This document shows, one piece after another, positions 17,543 through 25,862 of a stretch of 49,732 nt of DNA. The notes under the pieces were generated by a model, which made no database searches, was not told the DNA's origin, and worked only from the letters and a program-made list of their open reading frames with translations. Source of the DNA: Hydrogenophilales bacterium CG_4_10_14_3_um_filter_63_21. GTDB taxonomy: Bacteria > Pseudomonadota > Gammaproteobacteria > Burkholderiales > Thiobacillaceae. Position numbers and translations under genes: made by a program. The stretch is taken from the NCBI GenBank assembly GCA_002784045.1, contig PFJX01000080.1, positions 1 to 49,732 of the forward strand. Reading direction: 5' to 3'. Positions within the stretch are counted from its first letter, which is position 1. The number at the start of each line of letters is the position of its first letter.

Positions 17543-18771
17543 ACCTCTCCGCCCTGCCGCAGTTGCTCGCTACCTGGCTGAAAACCCAGGGCGCGGGGCC
17601 GCCGGAGCTGGGCAAGAGCGCGCCGACCGCGAACAAGGATGCCTTCCAGCCTGGCGCAAGCTATCAGGGCAGGGTGATCGAGAATCTGGCGGGTGGACGC
17701 AGTCTGGTGCAGGTGGCGGGGCAGCGGCTCAGCATGGCGCTGCCGCGCGGCACCCAGGCCGGCGACACGATCCGCCTGACCTATCTCCAGAATTTGCCGC
17801 GTCCCACCTTTGTCATGGAGCAGCCCGTGGTGAGCGCGACCCAGCCGGTGCGTCTGTCGCAGACCGCGCAGCAACTCACCGCCTTGGCGCAACTAGCGAA
17901 GCCGACAGCCAGCACCCAGGCCGGCCCGCCACCCACCACCCCCAGTCCCGCGCAAATGATGCAACTTGCCCAGGCCGGGGTGGCCGCGCCGCGCCCCATT
18001 CTCAGCAATCCCTTGCCACTGGCGAATTCGTCCTCGCCCAACGGCGTCTCCAACCCGCCGATGACCGCGCTGACTGGCGCCTTCGCCACCGCCACCGCGT
18101 TGACCGGGGGCACGCCGGTGGACGGCACCCGCGCCAGCCTCGCCGCCGGCAGCGCCACCTCCAACCTCGCCGCCTTGCAAGCCGGTGCGGCGGATAGCCA
18201 GCCGGCGCTGCCACAGCGACTCCTCCAGACCCTGCGTGAAAGCGGCTTGTTCTACGAGGCGCATCTGGCGCGCTGGACACGCGGCACCTTTGATCTGGCC
18301 GATTTGCGTCGCGAGCCGCAGGCCCGCCTCGGCGACGGTGCCCATAACATGGCTACCGCCGCTGGCCTGACCGACATGCCGATCGATGCCGCCCGCCTCG
18401 CCGGCCGACAACTGCTGATGCTGGACGGCGCGCCGTTCCTCTGGCAGGGCTTCGCCTGGCCGGGACAGTGGCTGGAATGGCAGGTGCGGGAGCGGGCGAG
18501 CGGTGATACGGGGAGTGGGGAAGCAGCGAATACCTGGGCGACCGAATTGCGCCTGACCCTGCCGCGCCTGGGTGGCGTCATCGCCCGCCTGTCACTGCTG
18601 GGGGAACGCCTCACTGTCGGCCTGAGCGCGACCGAGGCGAACGCTCAGGAAGCCCTGCGTGCCGCGCTGCCCAACCTGGAACAAGCGCTCCAGGCCGCGG
18701 GCCTGCAACCGGCTGGCCTCAGTGTCAACAGGGGGGTCAACCTCGATGGTGGCCCAGTTGATGCAGCCTGA
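17539..18771 (+). CDS. fliK: Flagellar hook-length control protein FliK
   Basis: The 410-residue protein shows the FliK layout. An N-terminal part is followed by a long Ala/Pro/Thr/Gln-rich disordered middle (about residues 100-230). The compact C-terminal domain (about 310-400) reads LRLTLPRLGGVIARLSLLGE and VGLSATEANAQEALRAALP, then LEQALQAAGL. FliK measures the growing hook and switches export specificity through FlhB. The neighbours support the call: DUF2802 protein upstream (4-base overlap) and a FlhB C-terminal homologue downstream (26-base overlap). Sequence outside the C-terminal domain is too variable to judge. Hook and export structural genes are not in this window. Confidence 0.85.
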   Translation: MNLSALPQLLATWLKTQGAGPPELGKSAPTANKDAFQPGASYQGRVIENLAGGRSLVQVAGQRLSMALPRGTQAGDTIRLTYLQNLPRPTFVMEQPVVSATQPVRLSQTAQQLTALAQLAKPTASTQAGPPPTTPSPAQMMQLAQAGVAAPRPILSNPLPLANSSSPNGVSNPPMTALTGAFATATALTGGTPVDGTRASLAAGSATSNLAALQAGAADSQPALPQRLLQTLRESGLFYEAHLARWTRGTFDLADLRREPQARLGDGAHNMATAAGLTDMPIDAARLAGRQLLMLDGAPFLWQGFAWPGQWLEWQVRERASGDTGSGEAANTWATELRLTLPRLGGVIARLSLLGERLTVGLSATEANAQEALRAALPNLEQALQAAGLQPAGLSVNRGVNLDGGPVDAA

Positions 18772-19033
18772 TCCCGCCCCGCAAGCCGTCGCCCTGGCCT
18801 ACGCCCCGGACGATGGCGCGCCCCGCGTCGTCGCCAAAGGGCGCGGTCTTCTGGCCGAGGAAATCATCGCTCGCGCCCAGGCGGCCGGCGTGTTCGTGCA
18901 TGAATCGCCGGAACTGGTCTCGCTGTTGATGCAGGTGGATATGGACGCGCGCATCCCGCCCGAGTTGTATATCGCCGTGGCGGAATTGCTGGCCTGGCTG
19001 TATCAATTGGAGCAACGCGAGAGCCATCCATGA
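18746..19033 (+). CDS. FlhB C-terminal domain homologue (FlhB2/YlqH-like)
   Basis: The 95-residue protein corresponds to the cytoplasmic C-terminal domain of FlhB/YscU without the membrane part. It contains AVALAYAPDDGAPRVVAKGRGLLAEEI, then IIARAQAAGVFVHESPELVSLL, then VDMDARIPPELYIAVAELLAWLY. The NPTH autocleavage motif of FlhB is absent. Stand-alone homologues are often encoded next to fliK and are thought to affect export switching; this is family knowledge, not shown here. ATG 18746 follows AGGGGGG by about nine bases and lies inside the end of fliK. ATG 18761 is an alternative start. It ends the plus-strand flagellar run and converges with the GGDEF-EAL gene. Confidence 0.82.
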   Translation: MVAQLMQPDPAPQAVALAYAPDDGAPRVVAKGRGLLAEEIIARAQAAGVFVHESPELVSLLMQVDMDARIPPELYIAVAELLAWLYQLEQRESHP

Positions 19034-19064
19034 TCGGCCGAGGCGCCAGGGCGTGTCCTCTCTC

Positions 19065-19097
19065 AAGTCGTTCGCCGGGACGCCCCAAGAACGACTT
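19065..19097. repeat. Inverted repeat in the convergent gap after the FlhB-like gene
   Basis: AAGTCGTTC (19065-19073) and GAACGACTT (19089-19097) form a 9-bp stem with a 15-base loop, between two converging genes. There is no clean T-run on either side, so it is only a possible transcript end. The rest of 19034-19166 shows nothing else but a short G/C-rich stretch. Confidence 0.4.
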
Positions 19098-19166
19098 GGC
19101 CCCCGTGGGGGGCGGCTCAGGCGATTTTTCCGGGCCGGGGGCACAGCTAATTAAGGGCTCAGGACC

Positions 19167-21299
19167 TCAGTGCCGTTGCAGCAGCGCCGTGGCATCGCAA
19201 GCGGCGACTGGGCGGCTGAACAGATAGCCCTGGTAGGCGTCGCAGCCGACCGTCTTCAGGTACTCGAGCTGGCTGCTGGTTTCCACACCCTCGGCCACCA
19301 CGTTCAGATGCAGCCCCTTGGCCATGGCGGTGATGCCCGCGACGATGGTGCTGCCGTTGCTGGGCGCGACCAGATACTGAATGAAGCTGCGGTCGATCTT
19401 GAGGGTGTGTACCGGCAGTTTCTTGAGGTAGGAAAGCGAGGAATAGCCGGTGCCGAAGTCGTCGATGGAGATTTCCACGCCCTGATCCGCGAGGCGCCGC
19501 AACTTCTCGATGGCGCCATCCATGTCGCGCATCAGCGTGCTTTCGGTGATTTCGATCTCGATACCTTGCCCGTCGATGCCGTTGTTTTTCAGAGACTGGA
19601 TGAATTTGTCGACGAAATGGGGGTGCTCGATCTGACGCGCGGAGAGATTCACACCCAGCGAGATCGGCGCCAGGTTGGCGGCACGCCAGGACATGGCTTG
19701 TTGGCAAGCGGTTTCCAGCACCCATTCGCTGATCGGCGCGATCAGCCCGCATTCCTCGGCGATGGGAATGAAATCATTGGGCATGACCAGGCCGCGTTCC
19801 GGGTGATGCCAGCGAATCAGCGCCTCCATGCCGCGAATGCGCTGGCTCTGGATATCCACCTGCGGCTGGTAATACATCTCGAATTCGCCACGCGCGAGCG
19901 CGTGGCGCATGTCGTTTTCCACCGCCAGACGGCCGCTGAGCGAGTGTTGCAAATTGTGGGTGAAAAAGCTGAAGTCGTTGCGGCCGTGGTCCTTGGCGTG
20001 ATACATGGCCAGGTCGGCATGTTTGACCAGGGTTTCCAGCGTGTCGCCATCGTCGGGATAGATGGCAATGCCGATGCTCATGCCCGAATAGATTTCATGG
20101 CCGTCGACGTAAAAGGGGTGCTTGAGCGAGGCGATGATTTTCTGCGCGATGAAGGCCGCGTTGTCGCGTGAACGCACATGGGGCAACAACAGCATGAACT
20201 CATCGCCGCCGATGCGCCCCAGGGTGTCACCTTCGCGCAGGCTGTCACGCAGGCGCTGTGCCATGCCTTGCAGGAGACCATCCCCCACCAGGTGGCCGAG
20301 GGTGTCGTTGACCACCTTGAAACGGTCCATGTCCAGGAACATGACCGCCAGTGCCTGGCCGTGGCGGCGGGCTTGGGCGATGGCCTGGCCGACGCGGTCG
20401 TTGAACAGGGTGCGGTTGGGCAGGCCGGTGAGCAGGTCATGGTAGGCCTGAAAGACGATGGTCGCCTCCGCCTGTTTGCGCGCGCTGATGTCCCGCGCGA
20501 CGCCGTAGGTGCCGAGGAATTCGCCGCCGCCATCGGGTAGCGGGCGATACATCCCGGTCGCTGAGACTTCCACCGCCACCGTGGTGTCGCCGCTCCCCGT
20601 GAGGAGGTCCTCCTTGCGCTTGAGGCGTAGCTCGACATTGCGCGTGGAACGATCGCCGGTACGGCGTTCGTTGAGGCGATAGCGCGCATTTTCCAGTTCG
20701 TCATCCGGGACGATGGCCTCATAGCTTTGCCCCACCAGCTCATCCGGGTGATAGCCCAGCACATGGCTGATGCGCTCGTTCAAGAAGGTAAAACGGCCGT
20801 CTCCCCCCAGCGTGTAGATGATGTCTGGTGAGGTGTTGACCAGCAGGCGGTGCCACTGCTCGGACTGTTCGATCTGTTGCAGCATGTGCTGGTTATCGTG
20901 CGCCAGCCGTACTTTCTTGGCGGCATTGCGCACGGTCTTGACCAATTCTTCCGGCTCACAGGGTTTGCGCAGGTAATCGTAGGCGCCAAGCCGGATGCAG
21001 TTGATCGCGGAGTCGATCTGGTTGTCGCCACTCAGGACGATGATGCGGCTCGCGGGATAGTGTTCGCGTAGGTGCGCCATCAGTTCGTGGCCGCTGGTAT
21101 CGGGCAGGCGCAGGTCGAGAAGGATCAGGTCGTAGCCGCGCTGCGCCAGACAGGCCAAAGCCTGAGCTCCGGTCATGGCGGTGTCGATCATCTGGATGTG
21201 TGGGGCCAGCAGTAGCCGTGTGCTTTCCAGGTAGCGCGGATCATCTTCGATGATGAGCAGGCTGACTACGGAGGAAGAGGCGTCGTTATCGAATGGCAT
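19167..21299 (-). CDS. Response regulator with PAS, GGDEF and EAL domains (cyclic di-GMP turnover)
   Basis: The 710-residue protein has four domains. A receiver (about residues 12-125) has SLLIIEDD, the phospho-acceptor Asp in LILLDLRLPD (about 62) and LRKPCEP. PAS (about 145-275) reads VNTSPDIIYTLGGDGRFTF. GGDEF (about 290-455) has an intact GRIGGDEFMLL. EAL (about 465-705) has GMEALIRWHH, DDFGTGYSSLSYLKKLP and VAEGVET. Both diguanylate cyclase and phosphodiesterase motifs look intact, so output direction cannot be told. The start at 21299 gives MPFDND just before the receiver; the frame is open upstream but would overlap the kinase gene end. The kinase encoded 46 bases upstream is the obvious phosphodonor. 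The position between flagellar genes and DarP suggests motility/attachment control. Confidence 0.92.
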   Translation of the reverse strand: MPFDNDASSSVVSLLIIEDDPRYLESTRLLLAPHIQMIDTAMTGAQALACLAQRGYDLILLDLRLPDTSGHELMAHLREHYPASRIIVLSGDNQIDSAINCIRLGAYDYLRKPCEPEELVKTVRNAAKKVRLAHDNQHMLQQIEQSEQWHRLLVNTSPDIIYTLGGDGRFTFLNERISHVLGYHPDELVGQSYEAIVPDDELENARYRLNERRTGDRSTRNVELRLKRKEDLLTGSGDTTVAVEVSATGMYRPLPDGGGEFLGTYGVARDISARKQAEATIVFQAYHDLLTGLPNRTLFNDRVGQAIAQARRHGQALAVMFLDMDRFKVVNDTLGHLVGDGLLQGMAQRLRDSLREGDTLGRIGGDEFMLLLPHVRSRDNAAFIAQKIIASLKHPFYVDGHEIYSGMSIGIAIYPDDGDTLETLVKHADLAMYHAKDHGRNDFSFFTHNLQHSLSGRLAVENDMRHALARGEFEMYYQPQVDIQSQRIRGMEALIRWHHPERGLVMPNDFIPIAEECGLIAPISEWVLETACQQAMSWRAANLAPISLGVNLSARQIEHPHFVDKFIQSLKNNGIDGQGIEIEITESTLMRDMDGAIEKLRRLADQGVEISIDDFGTGYSSLSYLKKLPVHTLKIDRSFIQYLVAPSNGSTIVAGITAMAKGLHLNVVAEGVETSSQLEYLKTVGCDAYQGYLFSRPVAACDATALLQRH

Positions 21300-21345
21300 C
21301 GGCAGCCCGCGGGGGAGATTTGGATAGATGGCGTATAACTTTCGG

Positions 21346-23217
21346 CTATTCCAGGGGAAATAGTAGCTGGAAGGTGGTACCCGAGGAACCGGTTTTGAAA
21401 GAAAGGCTACCACCGAGTTCTTCCGTCAGTGTTTTGACGATGGCCAGGCCGAGACCGGCATGGCCCTCTCCTTTTTCGGTTGCCACGGGAGCGAACAATT
21501 GCTCCGCCAACTCGGGACGGATGCCGGGGCCGGAGTCGCTGACTTGCAGCTCGATGAAGTGTTCGTGTTTGTGGTTGGTGGCCTGGGCGGTTTCCAGGCG
21601 TACGTTGCCGCCGTTGGGGGTCGCTTCCAGCGCGTTGAGCAGCAGGTTGAGCAGAATTTGCTTGAGTTTGTCGCGATCGCAGGCCAATCGCGGCAGTCCC
21701 TCGCTAGGCTTGTGAGTGACCTGGATGCCGCGTGGCTGCCAGGTGGGCGCGGTAATCTTGACCAGGTACTCCGCCAGCAGGCCGATATCGGTCTCTTCCG
21801 AGAGCATGGCCTGGCTGCCATCGGTGTGGGCCAGGGTGCGCACGATGCGCACGATACGATCGATTTCCTCATGGATGATACGTAGCTCGTCGGCGATGGG
21901 CGCCTCATCGCCCAGCTTGGCCTTGAGGATGGACAGGTAGTTCTTGATGATGCCCAGGGGATTGTTGATTTCATGAGCGGCGCGATGCACGCGGCCACTC
22001 AGGGTGGAGTCACCGCTTTCCGCGGCTGGCTCGGCTGCCGGGGTGGCGCGCGCCGCCAGTCTACCCAAGTGGGTGTAGCGCTCCGCATGGGCGGTGATGT
22101 CGGTCAATGCTTCGCGATCGCCGCAAACCATCAGTACGCCGCGTGTGGCGCCTTCGCCCACCGGGATGGCCGCGACGCCGTCGGCGTCAGCCTGGCGCGC
22201 TAGTTGGATATCCAACAGGGAAGCATCACTGCCCGCGTCGGTGTAAACCACCACGGGCAGGCGTGTAAACAGGGCGCGCACGGCGGCGGCGTTGCTGCCC
22301 TCCACTCGGATCGAGATAGGCTGCGCGCGCAACTCGCCCAGGTCTTGCGACTCCAGCATGCTGCTGCGTTTATCCAGGCGCAGATAGAGCGGGTCGTACA
22401 ACCCGTCCTGCTCCGCCAGTAGGCGGGCCGCCGCCAGCACGCCGTCAGTGGTCCGTTCCAGGATTTCCCCGGTGGCCAGCTCCGCCTGGGTGAAGCGCGA
22501 GACCGCACCCATCAGATCCTGCTGTGAGCGCGCGAGTGCCGAGAAAACTTCCACCGATTTGTCCATTTCCTGGAGCATCACCCTAAGTGATTCATGGTCT
22601 GGAGGGGACAGCAAGGATAGCGTATCGGCATCGCTCGGGTTGCGCGTCTCCAGCAGATGCCAGGCCGCGGCGGCCAGGCGTGGCAACGGCGTGACATCGT
22701 GCAGGCGGCTGGCCGGCTCGAGCAGAAAACGCGGCACATCGGCCAGGAATCCGCGCCACGGCAATGCCGACAGGGCTCGCTGGATGCCTGGGAAATCACA
22801 CAGCAAGCCGGCCAGCCAGGCTTCGTCGGGTGAGGGGTAAAGCGTTTGTTGCGCGAGAGCGCGGCACAAATGGGCGCGTGAAATCGCGCGCAGCCAGTCG
22901 GCGTCGGGCAGGGTCGTGGCGGGGTTGGCTAGTTGCCGGATGGCGACGTTGCTGACCAGCCCTTTCAAGGTGGCGAGCGACACTTGCCCACAAAGCAGGG
23001 CAAAGCTGTGCTGGTTCGAGGAGGCCCCGGGACGGGCAGATAGACGCAGGATCGCCAGGGTCAGCGCCGGGTCCAGCAGGAACCAGGTGCGCGCCTCATC
23101 GCTCAAGCTGCTGGCACCCGCCAAGGCGTCGAGTAGCTTGATCAGGACGCCGGGATACGAGGGTATTCCGGCGGCCAGGGCAGAGGTTGAGAGAGATTGT
23201 GGGTTGCGGCGAGGCAC
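21346..23217 (-). CDS. HDOD-domain sensor histidine kinase
   Basis: The 623-residue protein has an N-terminal HDOD domain (about residues 10-210: IPSYPGVLIKLLDAL, LLDPALTLAILRLSA, AWLAGLLCDFPGI), a GAF-like middle (about 225-390) and a C-terminal kinase. The phospho-acceptor His lies in AHEINNPLGIIKNYL (about 415), N-box LLLNALEAT, DSGPGIRPEL and GHAGLGLAIVKTL follow. No membrane segment is visible, so it is cytoplasmic. GTG at 23217 is the start giving the full domain. It is followed by the REC-PAS-GGDEF-EAL gene on the same strand and probably phosphorylates it. The HDOD domain is catalytically degenerate HD and likely serves in signal input. The AT-rich gap upstream (23218-23378) probably carries its promoter. 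Confidence 0.9.
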   Translation of the reverse strand: MPRRNPQSLSTSALAAGIPSYPGVLIKLLDALAGASSLSDEARTWFLLDPALTLAILRLSARPGASSNQHSFALLCGQVSLATLKGLVSNVAIRQLANPATTLPDADWLRAISRAHLCRALAQQTLYPSPDEAWLAGLLCDFPGIQRALSALPWRGFLADVPRFLLEPASRLHDVTPLPRLAAAAWHLLETRNPSDADTLSLLSPPDHESLRVMLQEMDKSVEVFSALARSQQDLMGAVSRFTQAELATGEILERTTDGVLAAARLLAEQDGLYDPLYLRLDKRSSMLESQDLGELRAQPISIRVEGSNAAAVRALFTRLPVVVYTDAGSDASLLDIQLARQADADGVAAIPVGEGATRGVLMVCGDREALTDITAHAERYTHLGRLAARATPAAEPAAESGDSTLSGRVHRAAHEINNPLGIIKNYLSILKAKLGDEAPIADELRIIHEEIDRIVRIVRTLAHTDGSQAMLSEETDIGLLAEYLVKITAPTWQPRGIQVTHKPSEGLPRLACDRDKLKQILLNLLLNALEATPNGGNVRLETAQATNHKHEHFIELQVSDSGPGIRPELAEQLFAPVATEKGEGHAGLGLAIVKTLTEELGGSLSFKTGSSGTTFQLLFPLE

Positions 23218-23328
23218 GGCGACAAGTACGGGTTATCAAGTAGATTGATTAAGGATTAAGCAAGTGCCATGCCGCTGTAAAAATCGTAGGAAGTGAAAGT
23301 AACTTGATGATTGAATGAAGATAAATGT

Positions 23329-23369
23329 AAAAAAAACCGACAATTTTCTGCGCTTCGTTGGAATGTCGG
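23329..23369 (-). terminator. Probable rho-independent terminator of darP
   Basis: On the minus strand CCGACA (23369-23364) pairs with TGTCGG (23342-23337), followed by a run of eight T (23336-23329). The stem is only 6 bp and the loop is about 21 bases, so the hairpin is modest, but the T-run just after darP supports termination. Confidence 0.45.
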
Positions 23370-23378
23370 CAGGAGTGT

Positions 23379-23915
23379 TCAGCGATTGTCGGTGGGATTG
23401 TTCGAACCGGCGCCACGCAATAAGCGGAACAACTGGCGGCTCGATTTGGGCGGCTTGCCTTCGCTGGCTTCGCGGCGCGCGTTGCGAATCAATTGCCGCA
23501 TTAGCTGGACGTCGGCACCGGGATGCCGTGCCAGCCATTCAGTCAGCGCTTGATCGTCTTCCAGCAGGCGCGCGCGCCAGTGTTCCTGGGCGTGGAACTC
23601 GGCTTTGGCGGCGGCGGATTCGCCCCTGATGGCGGCCAGTTGTTCAGCAATGGGCTCGGCGTCCACCTCGCGCATCAGCTTGCCGATGAACTGCAACTGG
23701 CGGCGGATGGCACCGTGCGCGGTGATGCGCTGCGCTTCCAGTAATTCCTGGAACAGCCGCTCCGGCAGATGCATTTTTTCCAGCCGCTCGCGCGACAGCT
23801 CCACCAGTTCCGCGCCCAGGTCTTGCAAGGCGTTCATCTCGTTCTTGCGCCGGGTCTTGCTGTCGCGGAAATCCGCGAATTCTTCGTGATCTTCATCGTG
23901 GTCATGGTGGTGCAT
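23379..23915 (-). CDS. darP: Ribosome maturation factor DarP (YjgA, DUF615)
   Basis: The 178-residue highly charged helical protein matches YjgA/DarP: KTRRKNEMNALQDLGAELVEL near the start, LPERLFQELLEAQRITAHGAIRRQLQFIGKLMR in the middle and RQLFRLLR near the end. In E. coli DarP binds late 50S precursors and supports peptidyl transferase centre maturation. The family is typical of beta- and gammaproteobacteria, which helps place this genome. The N-terminal His/Asp-rich stretch (MHHHDHDEDHEE) is unusual and may bind metal or simply be a variable tail. The gene is divergent from pmbA, an arrangement commonly seen for this pair. Confidence 0.92.
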   Translation of the reverse strand: MHHHDHDEDHEEFADFRDSKTRRKNEMNALQDLGAELVELSRERLEKMHLPERLFQELLEAQRITAHGAIRRQLQFIGKLMREVDAEPIAEQLAAIRGESAAAKAEFHAQEHWRARLLEDDQALTEWLARHPGADVQLMRQLIRNARREASEGKPPKSSRQLFRLLRGAGSNNPTDNR

Positions 23916-23980
23916 GGCATTCGGGGGATAAGCGAGGGGCGGGTATCATAGCGGCCTTTGCCAACACGCCAGGTTCAACC

Positions 23981-25321
23981 GTGTCAGACAGTCCATTCAG
24001 CTTTACCCGCGAAGCCCTGCAGGCGTTCGCCGCGCAAACCCTTGATCTGGCCCTGGCCGCCGGCGCCACCGCCGCCGAGTCGGAGATTTCTGAAGGCAGT
24101 GGCCTCTCTGTCTCCGTACGCCACGGCGCGGTGGAAACCATCGAGCACAACCGCGACAAAGGCATTGGTGTCACCGTTTATCTAGGCCAGAAGCGCGGCC
24201 ATGCGTCGACTTCCGACTTCTCCCCGGACGCGCTTGCGCGCAGCGTGGACAAGGCGCTCTCCATCGCGCGCTATACCTCCGAGGACGATTGCGCCGGTCT
24301 GGCCGAGGCAGACCTGCTGGCGCGCCTGGTGCCGGACCTGGACCTCTACCTTCCCTGGGCGGTGGATGTGGCGCGGGCCACTATCCTGGCGCGGGAATGC
24401 GAGGCGGCGGCGTTGCGAGCCGATGCGCGCATCAAAAATTCCGAAGGCGCCTCGCTGTCCACCCAGTGTTCGCAGTTCATCTATGCCAATACCCTGGGTT
24501 TTTCCGGCGGCTATCCGAGCACGCGGCAGAGTCTGTCGTGTGCGGTGATCGCCGAGGAAAACGGCGCCATGCAGCGCGATTACTGGTACACCACTGCGCG
24601 CGCGGCGGAAGACCTGGATACGCCGGAATCGGTGGGTCGGCGCGCCGGCGAGCGCACTGTGCGGCGTCTGAATGCGCGCAAGCTCGCCACGCGGCAATGC
24701 CCGGTACTGTTCGAAGCCCCCGTCGCCACCGGCCTCATCGCCAACTTTGTTGCGGCAATTTCCGGCGGCCACCTGTACCGCAAATCCTCCTTCCTGCTCG
24801 ATAGCCTGGGGCAACAGGTGTTCCCGTCCTTCTTCCAGATGATCGAGAACCCGTTCCTGCCGCGTGGCCTCGCCTCGGCGCCATTCGATTCGGAAGGGGT
24901 GGCGACCCAGGAACGGGAAGTGGTATCTGATGGCGTCATCCAGGGCTACTTCCTGGGCAGTTACAGCGCCCGCAAGTTGGGGCTTAAGACCACCGGTAAT
25001 GCTGGCGGCAACCACAACCTGCTTGTGCCCGCCACTGGCGAGGACTTGGCTGGCTTGCTCAGGAAGATGGGTCGCGGCCTGGTGGTGACCGAGTTGCTGG
25101 GCCAAGGCCTGAACCTGGTGACCGGCGATTATTCGCGTGGGGCCGCCGGTTTCTGGGTGGAAAACGGCGAAGTCGTCTATCCGGTGGAAGAAATCACCAT
25201 CGCCGGCAATCTGCGCGACATGCTCGGCGGGATAGTCGCCATTGGCACGGATGTGGAAACCCGTGGCTCACGTCGGGTGGGGTCGATTCTGATCGACAAC
25301 ATGACGGTGGCGGGCGAGTGA
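23981..25321 (+). CDS. pmbA: Metalloprotease subunit PmbA (TldE)
   Basis: The 446-residue protein is the PmbA/TldE partner of the TldD/TldE heterodimeric zinc protease, which unwinds and cleaves small peptides and is linked to CcdA degradation and microcin maturation. Family blocks seen include SVRHGAVETIEHNRDKGIGV, NSEGASLSTQ, GLIANFVAAISGGHLYRKSS, GVATQEREVV, NAGGNHNLLV, GQGLNLVTGDYSRGAAGFWVE and EITIAGNL. TldE lacks the metal-binding HExxxH of TldD, and none is seen here. The start is GTG at 23981 (MSDSPFS). tldD is not in the window. It is divergent from darP and followed within one base by TRAP transporter genes. Confidence 0.93.
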   Translation: MSDSPFSFTREALQAFAAQTLDLALAAGATAAESEISEGSGLSVSVRHGAVETIEHNRDKGIGVTVYLGQKRGHASTSDFSPDALARSVDKALSIARYTSEDDCAGLAEADLLARLVPDLDLYLPWAVDVARATILARECEAAALRADARIKNSEGASLSTQCSQFIYANTLGFSGGYPSTRQSLSCAVIAEENGAMQRDYWYTTARAAEDLDTPESVGRRAGERTVRRLNARKLATRQCPVLFEAPVATGLIANFVAAISGGHLYRKSSFLLDSLGQQVFPSFFQMIENPFLPRGLASAPFDSEGVATQEREVVSDGVIQGYFLGSYSARKLGLKTTGNAGGNHNLLVPATGEDLAGLLRKMGRGLVVTELLGQGLNLVTGDYSRGAAGFWVENGEVVYPVEEITIAGNLRDMLGGIVAIGTDVETRGSRRVGSILIDNMTVAGE

Positions 25322-25322
25322 A

Positions 25323-25862
25323 GTGGGTGGGTTGTTAAGCCTGGCGCGTCTCATCGACGCGCTCAATGAACGCGTTGGTCGCGCGGCCATGTGGCTGGTG
25401 CTGGCCGCCACGCTGATTTCTTCCGGCAACGCGATCATGCGTTACGGCTTCGACCGTTCCTCCAACGCCTGGCTGGAAATCCAGTGGTATCTGTTCGCCC
25501 TGATCTTCCTGCTGGGCGCCGGTTACACCCTCAAACACAACGGCCATGTCCGCATCGACATCCTCTATGGTCGTTTCTCGCCGCGTCTGCAGGCCTGGGT
25601 GGATCTGGTCGGCGGCTTGCTGTTTCTGCTGCCCTTGTGCGGCTTGATGATCTGGATGGGCTGGGACGGTTTCGCGGCGTCCTGGGCGGTGAATGAAACC
25701 TCGCCGGATGCCGGCGGGCTATCGCGCTGGCCGATCAAACTGGCGATTCCACTCGGTTTTGCCCTGCTCTGGCTGCAAGGCGTGGCGGAAGTCATCAAGC
25801 GCGCCGCTTTTCTTAGCGGCCATGCCTCGCTGGTTCAGGAGCGGGCGGAAGAGGTGGTGTGA
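25323..25862 (+). CDS. dctQ: TRAP transporter small permease (DctQ family)
   Basis: The 179-residue protein has four hydrophobic segments (about residues 18-38, 50-68, 92-112 and 137-158), as expected of the DctQ subunit. It contains FDRSSNAWLEIQWYLFALIFLLGAGYTLKHNGHVRIDI, a typical DctQ block encompassing E.Q...F......G....L...GHVR.D. GTG at 25323 lies one base after the pmbA stop, so it is likely translated from the same message. The stop overlaps dctM (TGATG). No periplasmic binding protein gene is adjacent, so the substrate is unknown. NETSPDAGGLSRWPIK matches a subgroup often annotated for mannitol/chloroaromatic compounds, but the substrate should not be inferred. Confidence 0.88.
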   Translation: MGGLLSLARLIDALNERVGRAAMWLVLAATLISSGNAIMRYGFDRSSNAWLEIQWYLFALIFLLGAGYTLKHNGHVRIDILYGRFSPRLQAWVDLVGGLLFLLPLCGLMIWMGWDGFAASWAVNETSPDAGGLSRWPIKLAIPLGFALLWLQGVAEVIKRAAFLSGHASLVQERAEEVV

